Origin: Alloyangia mangrovi
Lineage (GTDB): Bacteria > Pseudomonadota > Alphaproteobacteria > Rhodobacterales > Rhodobacteraceae
Assembly: GCF_002300555.2 (NCBI RefSeq)
Contig: NZ_NTHN02000019.1
Span: forward strand, 1 to 64,000
DNA: 64,000 bases
Direction of reading: 5' to 3'
A model generated the notes under the pieces. The model did no database searches and was not told the origin of the DNA. It saw only the letters and a program-made list of their open reading frames with translations. Positions 1 through 8,230 of this stretch are shown in pieces (the stretch's first letter is position 1; every line of letters begins with the position of its first letter). The translations under genes were made by a program, and so were the position numbers.

Positions 1-372
1 ACCTGATGACATTCCTGCTTTGCAGACGCGGTGACATTTCAACTTGGTTGCAACAGATGTGTAAGCGCGCCACCTTCAGTGTGCACAGGCGAACAGAGCG
101 CGTGTGCTGCTGCAGAGAGTCGCCCCATTCGGCCTAGATGAAATCTCTCACCATGAGGGGACGAACCGGCCATATCGAGACGATTTCGGGTCGTCTCCAC
201 TGGAATATCACAATTTCGTAAACGATCTCAGGACACTTATGATCTGTGATCATAGCTGCCTTGCAAGCCTTCCTTGCCCGCTTGCGCGCCCCGATGACGC
301 GGCGTAGGGCGGCAAAGTGTCGCTCTGCGTGAGTGCACAAACGTTCCACCCACACCGGCAGGACACCCCACC
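1..372. other. Leading non-coding stretch upstream of the gluconate dehydrogenase operon
   Basis: No convincing gene. Short open frames here have no recognisable domain and no good ribosome site. The stretch is less GC-rich than its surroundings and carries one strong palindrome (listed separately), so it is best read as the promoter region of the operon that starts at 373. Confidence 0.6.
238..254. promoter_or_regulatory. Palindromic operator candidate upstream of gluconate dehydrogenase
   Basis: TATGATC-TGT-GATCATA is a perfect 7-bp inverted repeat with a 3-nt spacer, about 120 bp before the first gene of the operon. Size and symmetry fit a dimeric repressor such as a GntR/FCD-type regulator. 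No regulator gene for it is visible in the window, so the partner is unknown. Confidence 0.5.
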
Positions 373-1074
373 ATGACCGATCTTCCCGGATACCCGAGCC
401 GCCGGAGCTTCCTGAAAGCTACCGCCGCCGGGGCCGCTCTTTCCGGGCTCGCACTGCCTGCCTCCGCGCAGCAGGTGCCGCAGCCCGTTTCCCTCGACGA
501 CTACCAGCGCGAATACCTCAATGCCGAAGAATGGGCCTTCATCATGGCCGCGACCGCGCGGCTGATCCCCTCCGAAGGGGACGGCCCCGGCGCGATCGAA
601 GCGCGCGTGCCGGTGTTCATCGACCGCCAGCTGGCCAGCGACTACGGCACCGCCGACGACTGGTACATGGAAGGCCCGCATGACGCCTCCGCCGAGCCCG
701 CGCGCGGCTGGCAGACGCCGCTGAACCCCGCCGAGGTCTACCGGCAGGCCATCCCGGCCTTCAACGACTGGTGCACGCAGGCCCATGGCGCGGTCTTCGC
801 AGAGCTTTCGGTCGAGCAGCAGGACGCCGCTCTCACCTCGCTGCAGAACGGCGATGTCGCCCTGGCTCCCGAGCTGCGCGAATTCTGGGGCATCCTGCTC
901 GGCAACACCAAGGAAGGTTATTTCGCCGACCCGCAATACGGCGGCAACCACGGCATGCAGTCCTGGGTCTACATCGGCTTCCCCGGTGCCCGCGCGGCCT
1001 ACCGTGAATGGCCTGAGCGCCACAACGTGAAATACCCGCTGGGTCCGGTCTCGATCAGCGGCGAAAGGGCATAA
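373..1074 (+). CDS. Gluconate 2-dehydrogenase subunit 3 family protein (small subunit)
   Basis: Small (gamma) subunit of a membrane-associated FAD sugar/sugar-acid dehydrogenase; in this family it carries no cofactor and serves to export and stabilise the flavoprotein subunit. A twin-arginine signal is visible (RRSFLK at residues 10-15, then an Ala/Leu-rich core ending ASA-QQ), so the folded complex is exported by Tat to the periplasm. The 233-residue length is normal. The large subunit starts 2 bp after the stop and the cytochrome subunit follows, the classic three-gene order. The ATG at 373 is preferred because it places the twin arginine near the N-terminus. The substrate (gluconate or another polyol or sugar acid) cannot be read from the sequence. 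Confidence 0.9.
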   Translation: MTDLPGYPSRRSFLKATAAGAALSGLALPASAQQVPQPVSLDDYQREYLNAEEWAFIMAATARLIPSEGDGPGAIEARVPVFIDRQLASDYGTADDWYMEGPHDASAEPARGWQTPLNPAEVYRQAIPAFNDWCTQAHGAVFAELSVEQQDAALTSLQNGDVALAPELREFWGILLGNTKEGYFADPQYGGNHGMQSWVYIGFPGARAAYREWPERHNVKYPLGPVSISGERA

Positions 1075-1076
1075 CC

Positions 1077-2846
1077 ATGGCACGTCAGGAAAAGAAGAAG
1101 GACGTGGTCATTGTCGGCCTCGGCTGGACCGGCTCGATCGCAGGCATCGAACTGGCGCAGGAGGGCCTCGACATCGTCGCGCTCGAGCGCGGCCATGACC
1201 AGGACACCGTCCCGAACTTCGAATACCCGCAGCAGATCGACGAGCTGAAATACGGCGTGCGTCTGAAGATGATGCAAAAGCCGTCGCAGCAAACCCTCAC
1301 AGTGCGCCGCAACGACGGCGAGACCGCGCTGCCCTACCGCTCGCTCGGCTCCTTCCTGCCCGGCAACGGCGTCGGCGGTGCCGGCACCCACTGGAACGGC
1401 CTCAACTGGCGGCCGCAGCCGGTCGAACTGAAGCTGCGCAGCCACGTGCGCGACAACTGGGGCGAGCAGATCATTCCCGAGGGCATGAACCTGCGCGACT
1501 ACCCGATCAGCTACGACGAGATGGAGCCCTTCTTCACCCAGTTCGAGAAGGTCGCAGGCATCTCCGGCTATGCCGGCAACCTCAACGGCGAGATCCGCGA
1601 AGGCGGCAACCCCTTCGAGGGCTGGCGCTCGGAAGACTACCCGATGCCGCCGCTGCCGACGACCTATGACGCGTCGAAGTTCCGCGATGCTGCCAAGGCG
1701 ATGGGGTACCATCCCTTCGAGGCCCCTGCGGGCATCGCCTCGACCGCCTATGTGAACCCCTATGGCATGCAGATGGGCCCGTGCAACTTCTGCGGCTTCT
1801 GCGAGCGCTACGGCTGCTACCAGTACTCCAAGTCATCGCCGCAGACCTCGATCCTCGGCGCGCTGAAGCGCATGCCGAACTTCGAGTACCGCACCAAGTC
1901 GGAAGTGCTGCGCGTGGAGCTGGCGGCCGACGGCAAGACCGCGACCGGCGTCACCTATTGGGACGAAGAGGCCGGTGAAGAGGTGTTCCAGCCCGCCGAC
2001 ATCGTCATCCTGTCGAGCTACCAGCTCAACAACGTGCACCTGATGCTGCTCTCGGGACTCGGCGAGGCCTACAACCCGCTGACCGGCGAGGGCACGCTCG
2101 GCAAGAACTACGCCTACCAGATGAACGGCGGCGTCTCGATGTTCTTCAAGGAGGACAACTTCAACCCCTTCGTCGGCCATGGCGCCAACGGCCAGGTCAT
2201 CGACGATTTCTCGATCAGCCAGAACGACTTCGGAGCCGAAGGCTTCATCGGTGGCTCCTACTGGCGCGCCGGTACGTTCAACGGCCAGCCGATCCGCAAC
2301 ATGCCGCTGCCCAAGGGCACGCCGAGCTGGGGCGCGGGCTGGAAGCAGGGCATCGGCGAATGGTACGGCCACGCGATGTCGATCGGCTCGCATGGCTCGC
2401 ACATGTCCTATGCCAACAACCACCTCGACCTTGACCCGACCTACACCGACCGCCACGGCCGCCCGCTGATGCGCATGACGTTCAACTGGCAGGACAACGA
2501 CCTGCGGATGAACCAGTTCATGAAGCGCAAGATGGAGCCGCTGGCCGCCTCGATGAATCCCGACATCATGCAGGCCGGCTTCAAGGACATCGGCGCGCAA
2601 TACGACGTGCGCCCCTACCAGACCACGCACAACACCGGCGGTCACATCATGGCCGAGAACGCCCGCGAGGGTGCGGTCAACCGCTACTCGCAGACCTTCA
2701 AGGCGCACAACGTCTTCGCCATGGGCGCGGGCAACTTCGTGCAGAACACCCAGTACAACCCGACCGGGCTCGTCGGCGGTCTGGCCTATCACACGGTGCA
2801 CGCGATCCGCACGCAGTACCTCTCGAACCCCCGTCCGCTGGTCTGA
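1077..2846 (+). CDS. GMC-type flavoprotein, gluconate 2-dehydrogenase large subunit
   Basis: Catalytic FAD subunit of the complex, oxidising a sugar or sugar acid in the periplasm and passing electrons to the following cytochrome. The Rossmann FAD motif is at the N-terminus (VVIVGLGWTGS near residue 11). A second conserved block, GNGVGGAGTHWNG, lies near residue 100. The C-terminal GMC active-site His and Asn are in TTHNTGGH and YNPTGLVGG. A cysteine cluster CNFCGFCERYGC (Cys236, 239, 242, 247) resembles the region that binds a 3Fe-4S cluster in bacterial FAD glucose dehydrogenases; that role here is inference. There is no signal of its own, so it probably rides out with the Tat-tagged small subunit. 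It lies 2 bp after the small subunit, and the cytochrome gene follows after 11 bp. Confidence 0.92.
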   Translation: MARQEKKKDVVIVGLGWTGSIAGIELAQEGLDIVALERGHDQDTVPNFEYPQQIDELKYGVRLKMMQKPSQQTLTVRRNDGETALPYRSLGSFLPGNGVGGAGTHWNGLNWRPQPVELKLRSHVRDNWGEQIIPEGMNLRDYPISYDEMEPFFTQFEKVAGISGYAGNLNGEIREGGNPFEGWRSEDYPMPPLPTTYDASKFRDAAKAMGYHPFEAPAGIASTAYVNPYGMQMGPCNFCGFCERYGCYQYSKSSPQTSILGALKRMPNFEYRTKSEVLRVELAADGKTATGVTYWDEEAGEEVFQPADIVILSSYQLNNVHLMLLSGLGEAYNPLTGEGTLGKNYAYQMNGGVSMFFKEDNFNPFVGHGANGQVIDDFSISQNDFGAEGFIGGSYWRAGTFNGQPIRNMPLPKGTPSWGAGWKQGIGEWYGHAMSIGSHGSHMSYANNHLDLDPTYTDRHGRPLMRMTFNWQDNDLRMNQFMKRKMEPLAASMNPDIMQAGFKDIGAQYDVRPYQTTHNTGGHIMAENAREGAVNRYSQTFKAHNVFAMGAGNFVQNTQYNPTGLVGGLAYHTVHAIRTQYLSNPRPLV

Positions 2847-2857
2847 GGAGAACTTAG

Positions 2858-4213
2858 ATGAGAACTTTCCTCCGCATCATCGGCGGCCTGGCCGTGCTGG
2901 GCGTCATCGCCCTGCTGGCCTTCATCTTCGTGCCGGTGCAGCGCAGCAAGCCCGCACAGGAGTTGGCCGCGGACTGGCAGCCCGAGCCCGGTCAGGGCGA
3001 ATACGTGATGCATGCCTCGGACTGCGTCGCCTGCCACACCGCCGAGGATGGCGCGCCGCTCGCGGGCGGCCGGGCCATCGCCTCGCCGATGGGCACCATC
3101 TGGTCGACCAACATCACCCCCGACGCCGAGACCGGCATCGGCGAGTGGTCCTATGACGAGTTCCGCGCCGCCATGGTCGACGGGATCGCCAAGGGCGGAA
3201 CGCACCTCTACCCGGCGATGCCCTACGAGAACTACCGCCTGATGAAGGAAGAGGACATCCGTGCCCTCTACGATTACATCATGGCCGACGTGGCACCGGT
3301 GAAGAACCAGGTGCAGGAAACGCAATTGAAGTTCCCGTTCAACCTGCGCTTCGGCATCCGGGCCTGGAACTGGCTGGCGCTGACGCATGACGCCGGGTTC
3401 AACCCGGTTGGCGCGTCGGACCTGCAGGACCGCGGCCAGTACCTCGTCGAGGGTCCCGGCCACTGCGCCGCCTGCCACAGCCCACGCACGCCCTTCATGT
3501 CGCAGGATGGCGTGACGGCGGATGACGACAGCTTCCTCGCAGGCGGCGTCATCGACGGCTGGAACGCCCCCGCGCTGCGCGGCGAAGGCTCTGCTCCGCA
3601 GGAATGGAGCGTCGGCGAACTGGCGGACTACCTTGCCACCGGGCGCAACACCCATTCCGCCGCCAACGGCGAGATGGGCCTCGTGGTCGAGCATTCGCTG
3701 CAGTACCTGACGGATGAGGACAATCTCGCCATGGCCGCCTTCCTCAAGGGGATGGACGGGGCAGAGGTCAAGGTCCCCGCGACCCTCGCCGCCGCCGGAC
3801 CCACGCCGCTGCCGCCTGCGGCAGCCGACGCCGCGGGGGAGGCGACCGCCAAGCTTCTGACTGAAGCGAGCCCGGAGATGCCGCTCGGCGCGCGCCTCTA
3901 CAGCGACAACTGCATCGGCTGCCACTTCGCCAGCGGCAAAGGCGCGCCGGGGATCTTCCCCGAGCTGCAGGACAACCACCTTGTGACCGGCTCGGAAACC
4001 GCGCCGCTGATCTCGGTGATCCTGCAGGGCGCCGAGGTTTCCGGCACCGCCAAGCGTCCGATGACCCTGCGCATGCAGGGCTATGCGGACCGCCTGTCGG
4101 ATGAGGAGGTCGCGGAGCTTGCCAGCTGGCTGCGCAAGGCCTGGGGCAATGACGCCGGGCCGGTCAGCGCCGCCGATGTCGCCGCGGTGCGCGGCGCGTC
4201 CGCCAGCCACTGA
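2858..4213 (+). CDS. Triheme cytochrome c subunit of gluconate-type dehydrogenase
   Basis: Membrane-anchored electron acceptor of the dehydrogenase, passing electrons to ubiquinone. An uncleaved hydrophobic N-terminal anchor spans about residues 5-25. Three c-type heme sites are present: CVACH (56-60), CAACH (203-207) and CIGCH (352-356). This is the standard triheme layout of gluconate, sorbitol and alcohol dehydrogenase cytochrome subunits, and 451 residues is the usual length. It is the last gene of the operon and a strong hairpin follows 21 bp later. Together with the PQQ dehydrogenase at the far end of the window it suggests stepwise periplasmic sugar oxidation. Confidence 0.92.
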   Translation: MRTFLRIIGGLAVLGVIALLAFIFVPVQRSKPAQELAADWQPEPGQGEYVMHASDCVACHTAEDGAPLAGGRAIASPMGTIWSTNITPDAETGIGEWSYDEFRAAMVDGIAKGGTHLYPAMPYENYRLMKEEDIRALYDYIMADVAPVKNQVQETQLKFPFNLRFGIRAWNWLALTHDAGFNPVGASDLQDRGQYLVEGPGHCAACHSPRTPFMSQDGVTADDDSFLAGGVIDGWNAPALRGEGSAPQEWSVGELADYLATGRNTHSAANGEMGLVVEHSLQYLTDEDNLAMAAFLKGMDGAEVKVPATLAAAGPTPLPPAAADAAGEATAKLLTEASPEMPLGARLYSDNCIGCHFASGKGAPGIFPELQDNHLVTGSETAPLISVILQGAEVSGTAKRPMTLRMQGYADRLSDEEVAELASWLRKAWGNDAGPVSAADVAAVRGASASH

Positions 4214-4234
4214 ACCCGCTGACAGCAAAATGGA

Positions 4235-4260
4235 AAGGGGCCGGATTTCTCCGGCCCCTT
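4235..4260. terminator. Terminator after the gluconate dehydrogenase operon
   Basis: AAGGGGCCGGA-tttc-TCCGGCCCCTT is a perfect 11-bp stem with a 4-nt loop, flanked by A and T residues. It lies between the operon stop (4213) and the convergent pdxA2-like gene, so it may act in both directions. Confidence 0.85.
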
Positions 4261-4307
4261 CTGCGTAAACCGCCACCGCATCCTAAGTCGCGGCCCCAGA
4301 GCGCATG

Positions 4308-5298
4308 TCAGGCCGCCACGCGCCGCTTCGCCGCCGCCAGCTTGCCCGCGTAATCGAGCGCCGCCAGCATGTTGACGTGGTTGGCCTTGCCGGTGCCGGC
4401 GATGTCGAAGGCGGTGCCGTGGTCGACCGAGCAGCGGTCGATCGGCAGGCCCAGCGAGACGTTCACCGCGGTGTCGAAGGCGATCAGCTTGATCGGGATG
4501 TGCCCCTGGTCGTGGTACTGCGCGATCACTAGGTCGAAGGCCCCGGTATTGGCGCGGTGATAGACCGTGTCGGCCGAGATCGGCCCCACTACGTTGATGC
4601 CCTCGGCCTTGGCCATCTCGACGCCGGGCGCGATCTGCCGGTCGTCCTCGCTGCCGAAAAGTCCGCCTTCGCCGCAATGCGGGTTGATCCCGGCGACCGC
4701 GATGCGTGGGCTCTCAAGTCCCATGCGGCGCAGGTGGGTGTGGCCGATGCGGATGGTCTCGAGCACGCGTTCGGGCGTCGCCCGGGTGATCGCGTCCTTC
4801 AGCGAGACATGCGTCGAGACATGCAGCACGTTCAGCGTCGGCGAGGCCAGCAGCATCCAGCTCGACTTGCAGCCGGTGAGATGCGCCAGCATCCCGGTAT
4901 GGCCGTCGTAGTGGTGCCCCGCCGCATTCAGCGCCGCCTTGTTGATCGGCGCGGTGACGATGCAGGAGGCGGAGCCCGAGCTGGTCAGCTCGACGGCCCT
5001 GTTGATATACTGGAACGACGCCTCGCCGCAGGCCTCGGAGAGCACGCCGAACCTGCCCGGCAGCCCGTCCACCGGCACGTGGATGACCTGCAGCGCGTCC
5101 CCCCCCGCCGCTGCCCTGCGGGCGCAGCTTCAGGTCGAGGTCGCAGGCGCGGACGGCGCGCTCCAGCGTCTCCTGATCGCCGATCACGGCGTAGCGGGCG
5201 CGCTCTTCGGGCGAAAGGCCGGCCATGGCCTTGATGGTGACTTCGGCGCCAACCCCCGAGGGGTCGCCCATGGTGATGACAATCGGTTTCTCGGACAT
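4308..5298 (-). pseudogene. pdxA2: PdxA2-like 4-phospho-sugar-acid dehydrogenase, frame broken at a C8 run
   Basis: PdxA-family enzyme. PdxA2 members oxidise 4-phospho-D-threonate or -erythronate to a 3-keto acid that decarboxylates to dihydroxyacetone phosphate. The N-terminus at 5298 reads MSEKPIVITMGDPSGVGAE and the C-terminal part carries the metal/substrate blocks [21 protein letters not shown] and [12 protein letters not shown]. The two halves lie in different frames and join at eight C at 5099-5106; removing one base gives a continuous 329-residue protein, exactly the family length. The gene follows the DapA-like gene by about 115 bp, and a kinase of the OtnK/DtnK family lies nearby, supporting a catabolic PdxA2 role rather than vitamin B6 synthesis. 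The break is probably a sequencing error. Confidence 0.85.
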
Positions 5299-5414
5299 GG
5301 TGGTCCCTCCGGTAAGATCGTGGCGCGCCCTCAGCGCGGCGGCGGCGGCACGGGGCCGCGCTTGCCCAAGCCCGGCGTGGTGATGGTGGTGACGACGGGT
5401 TTCGCCCCCGGTCC

Positions 5415-6302
5415 TCAGATGAGCTCGTATTTCTTCAGGATCGCCTCGATCTGCTTGTCCTGCTCTGGATCGGGCAGCAGCGCGGGCTGGCGCGAGGCAC
5501 CGACCGAAGGCTCCATGACCCAGAGCGCGCGCTTCACCAGCGCCGGCGGATAGCCGAGCTTGTAGAGATCGGTGCGGAACGCACCGTAGGTCTCCTGCGC
5601 CCTGGCGGCCCCGACCTCGTCCCCGGCATTGAAGCAGCTGACGATCCGCGCCAGCACCTCGGGCATGACGTTGCCAAGGCCCGAGATCGCGCCCTTGGCG
5701 CCGTTCTGGAAGGCCCAGTGAACAAGGTGGTCGGGACCAGAGTACACGTCGAAGCCCTCTTCCTCGCGACCCACGGCCATGTACTGCTCGAGCGTCTCCT
5801 GCGCGCCGCCGGAATCCTTGATGCCGGCGATATTGCGGTGCTTGGCAAGGGCGCGGGCGGTCTCGGGCTCGATGTGGTTCTGCGTGCGGACCGGGATGTC
5901 GTAGAGATAGACGGGCGTCTCCACCGAGTCGGCGACCGTGGTGAAGTGGCGGATCAGACCATCCTGCGTGCAGGCGATGAAGAAGGGGGTGATCACGGCG
6001 ATCCCGTCGACGCCGATGCGGTCGAACGCGCGAGCCAGCGCCACGGTCTCGAAGGTGGCGGGCATACCGGCGTTGACGATGACCTTGGCGCGGCCGTCCA
6101 CCTCGGCGACGACCTCTTCGGTCAGCCTGACCTTCTCGTCGAAGGTCAGCGCCGAGAAATCGCCGTTGGTGCCAGCGCACATGATGTTGTTGCCGGCGGC
6201 CACCTGGCGGCGGACCTGGGCGCGCGTCGCCTCGTAGTTGATCGTCTCATCGTCGTTGAAGCAGGTGACCAGCGCGACGAAGGCCTCTTTTTGCGAACCC
6301 AT
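5415..6302 (-). CDS. DapA-superfamily aldolase/dehydratase
   Basis: Class I (beta/alpha)8 enzyme of the dihydrodipicolinate synthase/N-acetylneuraminate lyase superfamily, 295 residues. The Schiff-base lysine is in GIKDSGG (about residue 167), the conserved tyrosine in YLYDIP (about 139), and the substrate-carboxylate loop is GTNGDF (about 44) rather than the GTTGE of true DapA. That change, plus its place in a sugar-acid module, argues for a catabolic 2-keto acid aldolase or dehydratase instead of lysine synthesis. It is first in a minus-strand pair with the PdxA2-like gene. A palindrome 280 bp upstream matches two other sites in the module. The substrate is unknown. Confidence 0.8.
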   Translation of the reverse strand: MGSQKEAFVALVTCFNDDETINYEATRAQVRRQVAAGNNIMCAGTNGDFSALTFDEKVRLTEEVVAEVDGRAKVIVNAGMPATFETVALARAFDRIGVDGIAVITPFFIACTQDGLIRHFTTVADSVETPVYLYDIPVRTQNHIEPETARALAKHRNIAGIKDSGGAQETLEQYMAVGREEEGFDVYSGPDHLVHWAFQNGAKGAISGLGNVMPEVLARIVSCFNAGDEVGAARAQETYGAFRTDLYKLGYPPALVKRALWVMEPSVGASRQPALLPDPEQDKQIEAILKKYELI

Positions 6303-6580
6303 GAGTACTCCTGTTTATGGATGCTGAGCGGCGCGGCTGCGGGTGATCGCGCCCGAGATAGAGGGCCAGGCCGGCGACAGGGCGTGTCACCGGGGGGGCT
6401 GATCCCCACGGGGCGGCTCGCATTCGGCCCGCAGCGCGCGCATGACGAGCATCGGGCCGGCGCCGATCCGCAGATCGGCCTTTTGCTCGCGCTGGATCAT
6501 CCGCCGCTCCTCCCCCCCGTCCACGGCGCGCGCCTTCGGCCGGACGCCGCGCCGAACATGCTGCGGAAGATGCCGACAAG

Positions 6581-6597
6581 ATGACAACATGTCAAAT
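6581..6597. promoter_or_regulatory. Operator candidate, copy 1 of an ATTTGACA-type element
   Basis: ATGACAACATGTCAAAT contains the palindrome TGACA-ACA-TGTCA. Read on the minus strand it begins ATTTGACATGTTGTCAT, closely matching copies at 6765 and 8172. It lies upstream of the DapA-like gene. It probably binds the FCD-type GntR regulator encoded at 8231. Confidence 0.5.
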
Positions 6598-6764
6598 AAG
6601 AATCTCGGGGCAGATCGGGATGAGAGCGGCGACCTGCGACCGCAGCAGCGCTGCAGATTGCGGAAAATGCCGAAATTTCCCAAAATGCAGCGACTGAAGA
6701 TTGGTCTCCTACGAGGAACTCTGCGCACCTCTAAGGAAGAGCCTCCCAACCTGCTGAAGTTGCC

Positions 6765-6780
6765 ATTTGACAAGTTGTAA
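6765..6780. promoter_or_regulatory. Operator candidate, copy 2 of an ATTTGACA-type element
   Basis: ATTTGACAAGTTGTAA matches copy 1 in opposite orientation, 184 bp away, and shares ATTTGACAAGTT with copy 3. It precedes the iron-ADH remnant and the kinase gene on the plus strand, so it probably controls that transcript. Confidence 0.5.
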
Positions 6781-6895
6781 ACTTTGAGTCAAGTCTTGTG
6801 ACAGGCAAGCAGCGTGCCCCTGAGAAGCAGATGACTCGACCAAGCGCCCCAAGCAAGACGACACGAGCGGCCACCGCCCGGAGGAGGGGTCCGAG

Positions 6896-7066
6896 ATGCA
6901 CCACCTGACGACCCCGATCGAGCTACGCCGTCCCGCGTTGTTCCACTACGGCACCGCCACGCTGGCAAAGCTCGCAAATTGGACCGCCGCATCTGGATAT
7001 ATCGCGCCCTACGCGGTGGTGGGCCCGGTCAACGCAGCGCAGCTCTCGGTGCTTGGCGTCGCCGAG
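6896..7066 (+). pseudogene. N-terminal remnant of an iron-containing alcohol dehydrogenase (weak)
   Basis: The first ~57 residues from the ATG at 6896 resemble the N-terminus of iron-dependent alcohol dehydrogenases and maleylacetate reductases: a beta-hairpin followed by FHYGTATLAKLANW, then YAVVGPVNAAQLSVLG in place of the usual 'vvtDp..naarvd.L'. The nucleotide-binding and metal-binding parts are absent, and after about 7066 the sequence runs without similarity into the leader of the kinase gene. This looks like the stump of a deleted gene of the sugar-acid module. The match is made by eye and is short, so it is tentative. Confidence 0.35.
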
Positions 7067-7167
7067 ATCAGCGATCAGAACCGCACCCCAGCGCGCAGGG
7101 TCGGTCTCGCGCCAAGCCCCACCACCGCCGCGCCTGCTGAGAAGGGCGCCGCATCACAGGAGGAGAG

Positions 7168-8200
7168 ATGCGCAGACGGGTACATATCGTCGCCGACGAC
7201 CTGACCGGCGCGCTCGACAGCGCCGCGACCTTCGCCGCGCGTGGCGCGCGCGTGCGCGTCGCCTGCCGCCCAGTGGATCTCCCCGAGGCGCTGGCCTCGG
7301 CCGCCGAGGTCGTCGCCGTCGCCACGGGCACCCGCGACGGCACCGAGGCCGAGGCGATCCGCATCGCCCGGCAGGTCGCGCGCGATCTGGCGGGGCATGA
7401 GGGCCTTCTCTTCAAGAAGATCGACAGCCGGCTCAAGGGACACATCGCCGCCGAACTGACAGAGCTGGCACCGCCCGGCGCGCCGCTGGTGGTCAACCCG
7501 GCGATCCCCCGGCTCGGGCGATGCTGCCTTGGCGGCGCGGTCACCGGTGCCGGTGTCGACACCCCGATCCCGGTCGCCCCGCGTCTGGGCCGTGCCCTCA
7601 CCGTGCCGGACACGCGCATGCCAGAGGATCTGGCCAAGCAGCTTCCCCCCCCAGCTCGACGGGGCGGTTCTCGTCGGCGCCGCGGGCCTGGCCGAGACGC
7701 TGGCAGAGCGGCTCTGGCCGGAACCGCTCCCGAATGCCCCGCTGCCGCTGGCACACCCTGCCCTGCTGGCCATCGGCTCGCGCGATCCGGTCACGCTGGC
7801 ACAGGTCGAGGCGCTCCGCGACATACCGGTGCGCGCCGCGCCGAACGGGGCGTATTCCCTGGATCCGACCGACGCCGCCCACCCGCTCCTGCTGATCCGC
7901 ATGACCCCGGGCGCCGAGGTCATCTCCGGCGCCGAAGCCGGGGCCGCCTTCGCGCGCACCATCGCCGCCGCCCAAGCCCGGTTGAAGCCTGCGACGCTCT
8001 TCGCCTGCGGCGGCGAGAGCGCCGCCGCCCTGCTCGCGGAGCTCGACGTCGGACAACTGGACGTCTTAGGCGAGGCACTGCCGGGGGTCCCGGTGGCCCG
8101 CTGCGCAAGCGGTGAGGGATTCACCTTGGTGACGAAATCCGGCGGCTTCGGCGCGCCGGACTGTTTGGTGAAACTTGTCAAATTTCTGGCAAGCGATTAA
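7168..8200 (+). pseudogene. otnK: OtnK-like four-carbon acid sugar kinase, frame broken at a C8 run
   Basis: Kinase of the OtnK/DtnK (DUF1537) family, which phosphorylates 3-oxo-tetronates or threonate before the PdxA2/aldolase steps. A strong ribosome site (AGGAGGAG) precedes the ATG. The N-terminal domain shows VADDLTGALDSA (about residue 8) and KKIDSRLKGH (about 88); the C-terminal ATP-binding part has VLVGAAGLAE and FACGGESAAA. The halves join at eight C around 7644-7651; dropping one base gives CAG-CTT-CCC-CCC-CAG and a continuous 343-residue protein. The family is usually near 420 residues, and the linker between the domains looks roughly 50-70 residues short, so a real internal deletion may exist as well. 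The GntR gene follows 30 bp later. Confidence 0.8.
8172..8184. promoter_or_regulatory. Operator candidate, copy 3 of an ATTTGACA-type element
   Basis: AACTTGTCAAATT is the reverse of AATTTGACAAGTT and matches the copies at 6581 and 6765. It overlaps the end of the kinase gene, 47 bp before the GntR start, a place suited to autoregulation. Confidence 0.45.
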
Positions 8201-8230
8201 TTCCATTAAGCGGAGGACGAGGCAGGGCTG

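Larger units (their letters stand above)
6303..6895. other. 593-bp intergenic region with regulatory repeats
   Basis: No supportable gene. It is GC-rich near the DapA-like gene but turns AT-richer from about 6560. It holds two copies of an ATTTGACAnGTTGT-like element (6581-6597 and 6765-6780), probably operators between the divergent DapA-like gene and the kinase side. Non-coding runs of seven C or G also occur near 6391 and 6507. Confidence 0.6.

Noticed and set aside
104-355. Short overlapping open frames on both strands before the first gene
   Set aside because: No ribosome site and no similarity to anything I know; they overlap a palindromic operator region.
2789-4276. 495-codon open frame opposite the triheme cytochrome gene
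   Set aside because: No recognisable motif, and the plus strand carries three intact heme sites in the expected operon position.
5415-6302. Calling this gene dapA (lysine synthesis)
   Set aside because: The substrate loop differs from true DapA and the neighbours are catabolic sugar-acid genes.
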